From contig JAFQOC010000591.1 of NCBI GenBank assembly GCA_017420845.1, positions 1 to 24,070 on the forward strand: a stretch of 24,070 nucleotides of DNA. The letters are read 5' to 3'. Below the pieces are notes generated by a model that was not told the DNA's origin, made no database searches, and worked only from the letters and a program-made list of their open reading frames with translations. Position numbers and translations under genes: made by a program. Shown here one piece after another: positions 7,351 to 13,606 of this stretch. This stretch comes from Clostridia bacterium. Lineage in GTDB: Bacteria > Bacillota > Clostridia > Oscillospirales > CAG-272. Position 1 is the stretch's first letter; every line of letters begins with the position of its first letter.

Positions 7351-9529
7351 TATTGGCAATGCCGTAGAGTTGATCCTTTTCGCCGCAGGCGGTGCAGGTG
7401 CCCTCTGCGAAGCTATGGCCAAGAGGAGCGCCCTCAACGATCTGGCAGAGGGAGCAGTACTTGGACTCGGTACAGGTGGCATCCACCCAATTGTGATTGC
7501 AGAAAGCGAACTCGGGAATCGTGATCGCGGAGAAGGGGCCGTACTCCACAGAGGAGAACAGGAACGTACCCGCAGCGGAGTTACCGCGGTTGGAAATACC
7601 GATCTGGGACAGAGGGGTATCTGCGATCAGGGTGTTCTCGATGGTCTCCTCGTTGCCGTTTGCCAGCTTGATGGTAGCGGAGGCGGCAAAGGTGTTGCGA
7701 GGACTGCAGTTCTCGGCCTTGATATCCGCGTAGGTGATGCTGCCAGAGAGAGCAACGGTAGCCATGAGCTTGTCGCCCACCAGGATATACACTGTGGAGC
7801 CGTCATCTGCCATGGTCAGCGCGGTGCCCTCGCAGGGGATGGTGTATAGCTTATTGCCGATGCGGCGCTCCGCCGAGACGTTGTAGTACTTCAGTATGAT
7901 GTGCAGGTTTCCGTCCATAACAGCCGCGTAAATACCCGCGCCGCCCGTATGGCCCGCTCCGTCATTTTCATAGAAGGACAGGATCCTTGTGTTCGAAGAC
8001 AGGGAGGCATCGGAGATGACCTGCTGGTAGCCGCGAACGATCATGTAGCTCTTGAGCTTGCCATCGGCTGCCAGAGCGGTCTGGGCATTGTCGAGCTTGA
8101 AGTAGTACAGACCGTCATTGGTGTGTACCATGGCGTTGATCAGGTGCATGCCGTAGACCTTCTGTCCGTTCAGCTCCTCAATTACGCAATTACCCTGAGC
8201 CAGCTTCATTTCGAAGAAATTGGGCAGGTCGGTCTGATCGAAGGTCGTGCCATTCTCGTAGCCATTGACGTTGGAGGTGAAGCTTCCCGTAGTGTCGGGG
8301 ATGACAATGGGCTCGGGCTCAGGCTCGGTCTCCTGGGGCTCAGTCTCCTGAGGCTCGGTCTCTTGGGGCTCGGTCTCAGGGGGCGTTGTCACGTCCATTT
8401 CGGGGATGGAGATCTCCGAGAAGGGGCCGTACTCCAGATAGGAGAACAGGAAGGAACCGGCTTGGGCGTTACCGCGGTTGGAGATACCGATCTGGGACAG
8501 GGGGGTATCTGCGATCAGGGTGTTCTCAATGGTCTCCTCGGTGCCATCTGCCAGCTTGATTGTGGCGGAAGCGGCGAAGGTGTTGCCGGGCGAGCAGTTC
8601 TCGGCCTTGATATCCTCATAGGTGATGCTGCCGGACAGGGCGATGGTGGCCAGGAGCTTGTCACCCACCAGAACGTACACGGTGGAGCCGTCATCTGCCA
8701 TGGTCAACTCAGTGCCCTCGCAGGGAACGGTGTAGAGCTTGTTGCCGATACGGCGGTTGGCGGTGTCATCGTAATACTTCAGAATGAGATGGAGATTGCC
8801 ATCCATGATGGCCGCGTAGATGCCCGCGCCGCCAGTATGGCCCGCACCGTCGTTCTCATAGAACTGCTTGATGGAGATCACCTGCGCGGCTCCCGTATCC
8901 TCGTTCTGGATCAACCAGTCGGAGTTGACTCGCTGGTACGCGCGAATCAGCATGTAGGACTTGAGTTTACCGTCAGCAGCCAGGGTGGTCTGGACGTTAT
9001 TGGTTTTGAAGTAGTAGAAGCCATCGTTGGTGTAGTACAAACCGTTGATCAGGCGCATGGCGTACACTTTCTGACCGTTGAACATCTCAACGCCGCAACT
9101 TCCCTGAGGCAGAGACATATCGAACAGGTTGAACATATCGGTGTAATCAATGGCGGTACCCACATCCTCGTTCTCCACCTCGGTAAAGAAGTAAATATCC
9201 GTGTTTTCGATGATCTCGGGCTCGGTCTCCTGAGGCTCGGTCTCCTGAGGCTCGGTCTCCTGAGGCTCGGTCTCCTGAGGCTTGGTCTCCTGAGGCTCGG
9301 TCTCCTGAGGCTTGGTTTCCTCAGGCTTGGTTTCCTGGGGCTTGGTCTCTTCGGGCTGGGTCTCCTCCGGCTTGGAATCCTCAGGCTGAGTCTCCTCAGG
9401 CTCGGTGGGGGTGCCGGTCCCGGTTTCATGGGTGTCTGTGGGCTGCTCCGCAGGGGGATCCTGGGTACAGGCTGTCACAGCGAGCAACAGCGCGAGCAGC
9501 AGGCAGGCGATCACGAGTAGCTTTTTCAT
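6551..9529 (-). CDS. Lipoprotein with three concanavalin-like repeats and ETEPQ linkers
   Basis: 992-residue lipoprotein. Signal peptide MKKLLVIACLLLALLLAVTA with lipobox AVTAC (Cys21). Residues about 45-104 are twelve 5-residue repeats (QETEP/EETKP). Three homologous beta-rich modules follow, at roughly 107-380, 414-676 and 727-992, sharing NGQKVYGMHLINAM, LAADGKLKSYMIVRGYQQV, DGAGHTGGAGIYAA and ENTLIADTPLSQIGISNRGN. Modules 1 and 2 are separated by a second ETEPQ linker. Modules 2 and 3 are separated by a Cys/His segment with CSLC and CTAC pairs that could bind zinc. The modules resemble concanavalin-like (LamG/laminarinase-type) sandwiches; no catalytic motif is seen, so a glycan-binding or scaffolding role is inferred. 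ATG 9529 is preferred to ATG 9535 because AAGGA lies 8 nt before it and only 2 nt before the other. The exact family is not recognised. Confidence 0.82.
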   Translation of the reverse strand: MKKLLVIACLLLALLLAVTACTQDPPAEQPTDTHETGTGTPTEPEETQPEDSKPEETQPEETKPQETKPEETKPQETEPQETKPQETEPQETEPQETEPQETEPEIIENTDIYFFTEVENEDVGTAIDYTDMFNLFDMSLPQGSCGVEMFNGQKVYAMRLINGLYYTNDGFYYFKTNNVQTTLAADGKLKSYMLIRAYQRVNSDWLIQNEDTGAAQVISIKQFYENDGAGHTGGAGIYAAIMDGNLHLILKYYDDTANRRIGNKLYTVPCEGTELTMADDGSTVYVLVGDKLLATIALSGSITYEDIKAENCSPGNTFAASATIKLADGTEETIENTLIADTPLSQIGISNRGNAQAGSFLFSYLEYGPFSEISIPEMDVTTPPETEPQETEPQETEPQETEPEPEPIVIPDTTGSFTSNVNGYENGTTFDQTDLPNFFEMKLAQGNCVIEELNGQKVYGMHLINAMVHTNDGLYYFKLDNAQTALAADGKLKSYMIVRGYQQVISDASLSSNTRILSFYENDGAGHTGGAGIYAAVMDGNLHIILKYYNVSAERRIGNKLYTIPCEGTALTMADDGSTVYILVGDKLMATVALSGSITYADIKAENCSPRNTFAASATIKLANGNEETIENTLIADTPLSQIGISNRGNSAAGTFLFSSVEYGPFSAITIPEFAFCNHNWVDATCTESKYCSLCQIVEGAPLGHSFAEGTCTACGEKDQLYGIANTTVSFTADVNKYDAGTTFDQTDLPGFFEMKLAQGGCMIEELNGQKVYGMHMINAMAHTNDGLYYFKLNNAQTTLAADGKLKSYMIVRGYQQVISDETASSNTRIRQFYEGDGAGHTGGAGIYAAIMDGNLHLIVKYYDSTVSRRVGNKYYTILCTGTELTLADDGYCVYVLVDGKLMATVELSGSKTYGDIKAANCIPGNTFAETAKITLADGTQEIVENTLIADTPLSQIGISNRGNATAAVFQFSSLEYGAFSDITIPEMKTDK
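7500..8295 (-). repeat. Long coding repeat, copy 2
   Basis: Second module. ACCGCGGTTG is at 7583-7592, 942 bp from the equivalent point in copy 3. The extra length between copies 2 and 3 is the Cys/His segment. Boundaries are approximate. Confidence 0.75.
8322..8385 (-). repeat. Short 15-bp linker repeats between modules 1 and 2
   Basis: About four copies of a 15-bp unit encode (Q)ETEP, the same unit as in the N-terminal linker. Boundaries are approximate. Confidence 0.8.
8395..9208 (-). repeat. Long coding repeat, copy 1
   Basis: First module. ACCGCGGTTG is at 8471-8480, 888 bp from copy 2. It is more diverged than copies 2 and 3 at its N-terminal end (DMFNLFDMSLPQGSCGVEMF instead of the consensus FFEMKLAQG-type sequence). 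Confidence 0.75.
9218..9397 (-). repeat. 15-bp tandem repeat, 12 units, N-terminal linker
   Basis: Twelve consecutive 15-bp units on the minus strand encode the 5-residue repeats EETQP, EETKP, QETKP and QETEP, forming an acidic Pro-rich spacer of 60 residues between the lipidated cysteine and the first module. Units nearest 9218 are almost identical and those toward 9397 are diverged, as expected for a repeat growing at one end. Confidence 0.92.
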
Positions 9530-9568
9530 GGTCATATTCCTTTCTTTATGGTATGGTTTGGGAGAACG

Positions 9569-10813
9569 TCAGGACTTTTTCTTCAGAACGTAAGCCGCGG
9601 CAGCCAGTATGATGACGGAGCTGATTCCAAGGACGGAGCCGCAACCCTGTTTTTCGGGTGCGGTGGTGACCTCCTCGGGCTTTTCGGTACCTTCGGGCTC
9701 CGTGGGGGCTTCGGTCTCGGGGATCTCTTCAGTGGGGGTCTCGGTAGGGGCTTCCGTGGCGGGCTCGGTCACCTCCTCGGTGGGAGGCTCGGTCACGTCG
9801 AATTCATCTCCGTCGCCCTCAGTCTCATCCTCGCCCAGGATCTTGATGCCGAAGCAGTTCAGCTCCATCCCATCCTGAACGGGCATCTCAAGCTTGATAC
9901 CGTTTTCCGCGGGAGTCCAATTACAGATGGGCATACCAGTTTCGTCCACCATACCGTTCAGAGTACCCGCTCCCCAGTTATAGATACCGTTAGCGCCGGG
10001 CTTTCCTACAGAGCGATCCAGATAGTACAGGGAAATACCAATCTTCAGGGGCTTGTTGTCAACACCGCCCATGTAGATGGTGGGGTTCTCGCCCCAGGCG
10101 GCTTTGAAAACGTAATCATTGTACAACTGCTCCCAGGACATGGCGAACTCAGCGCTCCAGCCTGTCAGTGTGGCGCGAGCCGCTCCCTTGACACCGTCAC
10201 CGTTCTCTTCGGAGATCAAGCCGTCCATATCCGACTCCTGACGGTGGAATTCCAGCGGCAGACCGTCCTCAATGCAGCAGAAGGAATAGAAGATGTTTTT
10301 CTGGTTGGTCAGGGAATCGGGATCCTGCTCCACCTTCTCGCCCAGCTTGCCGCCAAAGTCAATAGCGATCTGGAAGGCATCGCCATTGTAGTAATTTTGG
10401 GTGGTGCCGTAGCAGAAATCAGGGTCGGTCACATAGAAGCCGACGTAGAAGTAATTTTCGTCTGCCACGAAATAGGCGGAAATGTTCCACCCCTCGGGCA
10501 TACCGGGATCAAGATAGCCGCCTTGGCCGTTGTGATCTTTCACCTTGTCACCAAAGCCGGTCCAGGAGATCATATTCTCAGGGCCGATTGTGGTCACAGA
10601 ATAACCCGCGTCAGCCCAGTCGGCCATATCACCGTCCGTCAGATCGAGCTTTTCAGAGGCATCGGGATCCCAAGTGATATCTACCTGTCCAACAGGATAA
10701 AACTCTTCGGCACTACCAATCGTATAAGCTGCGCCGTCCCATGCAACAACCGTTATTGCGGCCATGGACATGAGCATAGCTATTACGCAGATGATTGCAA
10801 TGATTTTTTTCAT
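9569..10813 (-). CDS. Secreted CBM9/DOMON-like protein with C-terminal anchor
   Basis: 414-residue cell-surface protein, probably a glycan- or haem-type ligand-binding sandwich. Signal peptide MKKIIAIICVIAMLMSMAA, with cleavage near Ala24 (VVA|WDG). The body (about 40-335) has the CBM9/DOMON-like order: ISAYFVADENYFYVGFYVTD, NGDAFQIAIDFG, WSAEFAMSWEQL. No catalytic motif is visible. Residues about 339-388 are a Thr/Glu/Pro linker (VTEPPTEEVTEPATEAPTE). The end, EKQGCGSVLGISS followed by a hydrophobic stretch and LKKKS, is the same Gly-Cys anchor type as in the GH71/GH99-like protein. The start follows AAAAGGAGG, 5 nt before the ATG. It is 39 nt upstream of the next gene, so the two are surely co-transcribed. 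It resembles the CBM9-like module at the C-terminus of the GH71/GH99-like protein and may bind the same polymer. Confidence 0.82.
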   Translation of the reverse strand: MKKIIAIICVIAMLMSMAAITVVAWDGAAYTIGSAEEFYPVGQVDITWDPDASEKLDLTDGDMADWADAGYSVTTIGPENMISWTGFGDKVKDHNGQGGYLDPGMPEGWNISAYFVADENYFYVGFYVTDPDFCYGTTQNYYNGDAFQIAIDFGGKLGEKVEQDPDSLTNQKNIFYSFCCIEDGLPLEFHRQESDMDGLISEENGDGVKGAARATLTGWSAEFAMSWEQLYNDYVFKAAWGENPTIYMGGVDNKPLKIGISLYYLDRSVGKPGANGIYNWGAGTLNGMVDETGMPICNWTPAENGIKLEMPVQDGMELNCFGIKILGEDETEGDGDEFDVTEPPTEEVTEPATEAPTETPTEEIPETEAPTEPEGTEKPEEVTTAPEKQGCGSVLGISSVIILAAAAYVLKKKS

Positions 10814-10918
10814 GGTTTTCCTCCTTTTCGCTCACAGCGAGTGTGTTTCCCATCGCCGCGCGGAAACCTCTTGCGTTGTTTCCGATATGGTATAATGGTT
10901 GCGGCTCAACTACGTAAT

Positions 10919-10965
10919 AAATGAAATCCGAGCGGTGAACCGCAAGCCAAACTCAAATTTCATTT
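10919..10965. other. Bipartite inverted repeat between deacetylase and CBM9-like genes
   Basis: Outer arms AAATGAAAT (10919-10927) and ATTTCATTT (10957-10965) enclose an inner GCGGT-GA-ACCGC hairpin near 10932-10943. It lies in the 177-nt gap inside the surface operon and may be a weak attenuator or stability structure. I see no clear promoter for the CBM9-like gene on the minus strand in this gap. Confidence 0.35.
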
Positions 10966-10990
10966 GGGTCATGAAAAAATATTTTACAGT

Positions 10991-12094
10991 TTACTCTTTC
11001 CAAGAAGGAATCTCATCCTTGAAGAGCTGGTAGAACTCCGCATTTGTGACCAGGACTATGGAATCATCTTTGGCCGCAGCCTCGGTTATCATCTTAATAT
11101 ACTCTTCGAATTGATCCCAACTATTGGCGATATCCAATTCATATCCGTGTCCCCACATGAGGAACAGCATATCCTCCTTGCAATCCGTTGCAATAAATTT
11201 ACGAAGCAGGTACATCGCATCGCTATCGTTGATCGAGCACGTCGGATACCATGTCATAAAATACTCGGGGAGAGAGAATCTGTCCAAGCCCTTGTTCGTA
11301 TTGCGGTTGGTGCAGCTTCCGTAGCGGATATCGGTGGTCGCCAGAACGGTTTCAATGACTTGATCGTTCAGGTTCTTGTCACCCCCCGGCCAGGCTACGC
11401 CGACAGGCTTGTAGCCGAAGAGCTCCTGGATATTTTGGGCATCACCGAGGAGTTCTTGGGTGACCTCCTGTTCGGTAAGATTATTGAGCCCGCGATGATT
11501 GAGGGAATGACACTCCACATCAAATCCATCGTAGACTCCGGACAGGATCTGCTCTTTGGTGTAGCGCAGATGCGGCACATCCGGCCGTCCCGCCTGCTGT
11601 CCAACCTGAGGCCAATCGACACCGTACATACCTGTATTAATATAGAAAGTACAACAATAGGCATTGTATTTTTTCAGGATTTCAATAATACGTTCATCCT
11701 GCGTGATTCCATCGTCAAATCGTAATGTAAAATATTTTTTCGGAGTGCCGTCACGAACGATACCGTGACCTTCACAGCCCTCAGGAACTTGAGTGATCGC
11801 CTCGGTGGTAACTTCCTCGGTCGTAATTTCCTCAGTAGTGAATTCCTCGGTGGTGACTTCTTCTGTCATACTCTCCTCCTCTGTCGCGGTTTCGTCATCC
11901 GGGGGCATCGTTGGCTCTTCGGTCATCGGTTGATACTCGCCTGTTGCTTCCGCAGACTCTCCTGGGGATACGTCGGGAGTCGAGGAAACGCCGTCCTGAT
12001 TCCCGGGATCTGCATCGCAGGCACTCAAAAGGAGACATATTACGATGGAGAGCAGGCAACAAATGAAAAGAATACCTGTTTTTTTCTTCATCAT
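10991..12094 (-). CDS. Polysaccharide deacetylase (CE4/NodB-like) lipoprotein
   Basis: 367-residue lipoprotein with a NodB-homology domain, predicted to remove N- or O-acetyl groups from a polysaccharide at the cell surface in a metal-dependent reaction. Signal peptide with lipobox LLSAC (Cys26). A linker (27-105) includes five TTEE(V/F/I) units. The NodB domain spans about 118-360: motif 1 RFDDG (Asp127, Asp128), motif 2 HSLNH (His196, His200), motif 3 reduced to AWPGG, and a late WGHGYE with His316. The metal triad Asp-His-His is present, but the usual motif 3 arginine (RxPxG) is replaced by Ala/Trp, so activity or specificity may differ. It is the first gene of the surface operon. The ATG-ATG start follows AAAGGA by about 8 nt. 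In this setting it could deacetylate pectin or hemicellulose; peptidoglycan or chitin-type substrates remain possible. Confidence 0.85.
   Translation of the reverse strand: MMKKKTGILFICCLLSIVICLLLSACDADPGNQDGVSSTPDVSPGESAEATGEYQPMTEEPTMPPDDETATEEESMTEEVTTEEFTTEEITTEEVTTEAITQVPEGCEGHGIVRDGTPKKYFTLRFDDGITQDERIIEILKKYNAYCCTFYINTGMYGVDWPQVGQQAGRPDVPHLRYTKEQILSGVYDGFDVECHSLNHRGLNNLTEQEVTQELLGDAQNIQELFGYKPVGVAWPGGDKNLNDQVIETVLATTDIRYGSCTNRNTNKGLDRFSLPEYFMTWYPTCSINDSDAMYLLRKFIATDCKEDMLFLMWGHGYELDIANSWDQFEEYIKMITEAAAKDDSIVLVTNAEFYQLFKDEIPSWKE
11795..11869 (-). repeat. 15-bp repeats encoding TTEEx in deacetylase linker
   Basis: Five consecutive units (MTEEV, TTEEF, TTEEI, TTEEV, TTEAI) form an acidic Thr-rich spacer between the lipid anchor and the NodB domain. 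They parallel the 5-residue repeats of the larger lipoprotein but have a different consensus. Confidence 0.85.
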
Positions 12095-12186
12095 AAGCTG
12101 TCCTTTCTATTGTTACATGTTTCTTTTTGTGGTTCACGCCCTGTAAAATAAGTGAAAAAGTACAAGTATCGGTAGAATCTATTGCC

Positions 12187-12215
12187 ATTATAGCACAAAT
12201 CTGACAATAATGCAA
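12187..12215 (-). promoter_or_regulatory. Promoter of the surface operon
   Basis: On the minus strand, TTGCAT (12215-12210), a 17-nt spacer and TATAAT (12192-12187), about 93 nt upstream of the deacetylase start. The -35 overlaps an ATGCAA motif also seen at the regulator promoter. Confidence 0.8.
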
Positions 12216-12299
12216 TAGTTTTTTCAAAATTTCTTTTAACATTGTATAAATGTCACTATTTGGTATTTCAAAAAACTTTTTCCTGCTATATCTGAACGC

Positions 12300-12331
12300 A
12301 AAAAGGAGACGATCCTGAAAAGATCGTCTCC
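12300..12331 (-). terminator. Intrinsic terminator of the AraC-family gene
   Basis: A perfect 10-bp stem, GGAGACGATC with GATCGTCTCC (12305-12314 and 12322-12331), has a 7-nt loop and is followed on the minus strand by TTTTTGC. It lies 43 bp after the regulator stop and insulates the surface operon from the regulator. Confidence 0.9.
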
Positions 12332-12373
12332 AATGCACGTATACAATAATGAATAGATCGTGTTTTAGAGGGA

Positions 12374-13198
12374 TTACGGAGAGCCCGCCTTTTTTTCGTC
12401 GGAGGGAGTCGTTCCGAAACGTTTCTTGAACTGACGGTAAAAGGAAGAGTAATCCGCAAATCCCGCTTCCTCGGCGGCAGTCACAGCGGGGGTTCCGCCT
12501 CGAATCAATCTACGGGCCATATTCAGCCGCTTCAAAATGACGTAATCCCAAATAGAGATCCCCATAGAATGACGGAAGGTCTGATTGATATAGGAGTAGC
12601 TGTACCCGAAATGCTCGGCCAGCATATCCATGTTTTCTATGCATTGAGGAGCTTCATTGATGTAATCGATGATGCGGCTCACTAAACTTTTTCCCTCTAC
12701 CGTAGGCGCGCTGTATCCGCCACCATCCTGTATCGCATTAGCAATCTCGTAAAGCAAGGTAGGAATATATAAGCGAATCCGAATCCTCCTTTCCTGCTCG
12801 GGCAACGGTTCATGAACCATATGGAGAAGCATGTTTTGAATCTTTTCCAACCGCGGCGAAGGCGCGATATAGTTACGATGCCCGAGGGGGCGATCAAAAA
12901 AGGAAGACAGCAAGAATTCTCGGTAGACTGGCGCAACAAATCCCGTTGTGAAGTGTAGTGCGATTCGCTCGTAGGGTCCGTCGGGACTGATATGAGGCGT
13001 ATGGGTTTCTCCTTCCCGCATGATCATGATGCATCCGGGAGACAACGGGTAGTCATAGCCTTCTACTGTATAGTATCCTGTCCCTCTCAGCAGACAAAAG
13101 ATTTCGTTTTGGGTATGCGTATGCAGGAAAAATTGACTTTCCTCTGGATGGATCGTTGTTTTATGATGCATATAGAGTTCTTCGTCAGTATAGATCAT
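12374..13198 (-). CDS. AraC-family transcriptional regulator
   Basis: 274-residue cytoplasmic activator or repressor. The N-terminal cupin sensor domain (about 15-90) includes HTHTQNEIFCLLRGTGYY and PLSPGCIMIMREGETH. The C-terminal double helix-turn-helix (about 172-268) ends with the family signature AGFADYSSFYRQFKKRFGTTP. The start at 13198 is chosen because AAAGGA precedes it; a 20-codon upstream extension of the frame would run into the promoter. It is transcribed divergently from the galacturonate operon and has its own promoter and terminator, the usual arrangement for a local pathway regulator that senses a sugar or sugar acid. The probable targets are the divergent operon and possibly the surface operon and binding protein. 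The ligand is inferred, not visible. Confidence 0.92.
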   Translation of the reverse strand: MIYTDEELYMHHKTTIHPEESQFFLHTHTQNEIFCLLRGTGYYTVEGYDYPLSPGCIMIMREGETHTPHISPDGPYERIALHFTTGFVAPVYREFLLSSFFDRPLGHRNYIAPSPRLEKIQNMLLHMVHEPLPEQERRIRIRLYIPTLLYEIANAIQDGGGYSAPTVEGKSLVSRIIDYINEAPQCIENMDMLAEHFGYSYSYINQTFRHSMGISIWDYVILKRLNMARRLIRGGTPAVTAAEEAGFADYSSFYRQFKKRFGTTPSDEKKAGSP

Positions 13199-13229
13199 GG
13201 CATCCTTTTCCTTGTATATTTTTAAGCAT

Positions 13230-13258
13230 ATTATATCATGAAGCAATCGAAAATGCAA
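13230..13258 (-). promoter_or_regulatory. Promoter of the AraC-family gene
   Basis: On the minus strand, TTGCAT (13258-13253), a 17-nt spacer and TATAAT (13235-13230), 31 nt upstream of the start codon. Confidence 0.85.
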
Positions 13259-13285
13259 TATAAAAAAGAAAAAATTTCATGCTCG

Positions 13286-13446
13286 ATATGCACAAATTTC
13301 CAAAAAGCCATCTGTAACTCTCTTGTACACACAAAAACACGGAAACGGAGGATGTAACATTGGGGTTTTTTCATATATGCACAATATGGTAGTTTCAAAC
13401 CGCGGACAACGTTAAATATGCAATGTAATTGATTTTTTTGAAAATA
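13286..13446. promoter_or_regulatory. Candidate operator region between regulator and operon
   Basis: ATATGCACAA occurs twice (13286-13295 and 13375-13384) and a variant ATATGCAATG at 13416-13425, 41 bp after the second. A degenerate partner, TTGAAAATA (13438-13446), lies 20 bp after the ATGCAATGT core and just upstream of the -35 at 13450. The core resembles the AAATGCAAAAA pair upstream of the binding-protein gene. TGTAAC also recurs (13313, 13353, 13459). Binding by the adjacent AraC-family protein is inferred. Confidence 0.4.
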
Positions 13447-13449
13447 TAC

Positions 13450-13478
13450 TTGCTTTTTTGTAACAATTCTGCTATAAT
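13450..13478 (+). promoter_or_regulatory. Promoter of the galacturonate operon
   Basis: TTGCTT at 13450-13455, a 17-nt spacer and TATAAT at 13473-13478. The leader before the first start codon is about 120 nt. The imperfect -35 fits an activator-dependent promoter. Confidence 0.85.
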
Positions 13479-13606
13479 ATAGGCAAGAGTTGATCCTCTC
13501 AAGTCACTTAGGCCGTTTTTGCGTACTGCACCGATGTTGTACGCATACTTCTTATTCATTAAACAAAGCTGTACAATTTCACAAAATTTATAAAGGAGCT
13601 CACGCT

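Noticed and set aside
9218..9397. Possible CRISPR array
   Set aside because: The repeats are contiguous 15-bp coding units with no spacers, in frame with a lipoprotein.
7901..9520. 539-codon plus-strand frame opposite the triple-repeat lipoprotein
   Set aside because: Its repeats (RLGLLRLGLL) are merely the complement of the ETEPQ repeats, and it lacks a ribosome binding site.
10871..10896. Promoter-like TTGCGT and TATAAT on the plus strand
   Set aside because: The spacer is only 14 nt and transcription would run antisense into the deacetylase gene; no gene would be served.
9548..10924. 458-codon plus-strand frame opposite the CBM9-like gene
   Set aside because: Same shadow pattern; no recognisable protein features and no promoter or ribosome binding site.
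13320..13500. CcpA (cre) site near the operon promoter
   Set aside because: No sequence close to the TGAAARCGNTTWCA-type consensus was found by eye.
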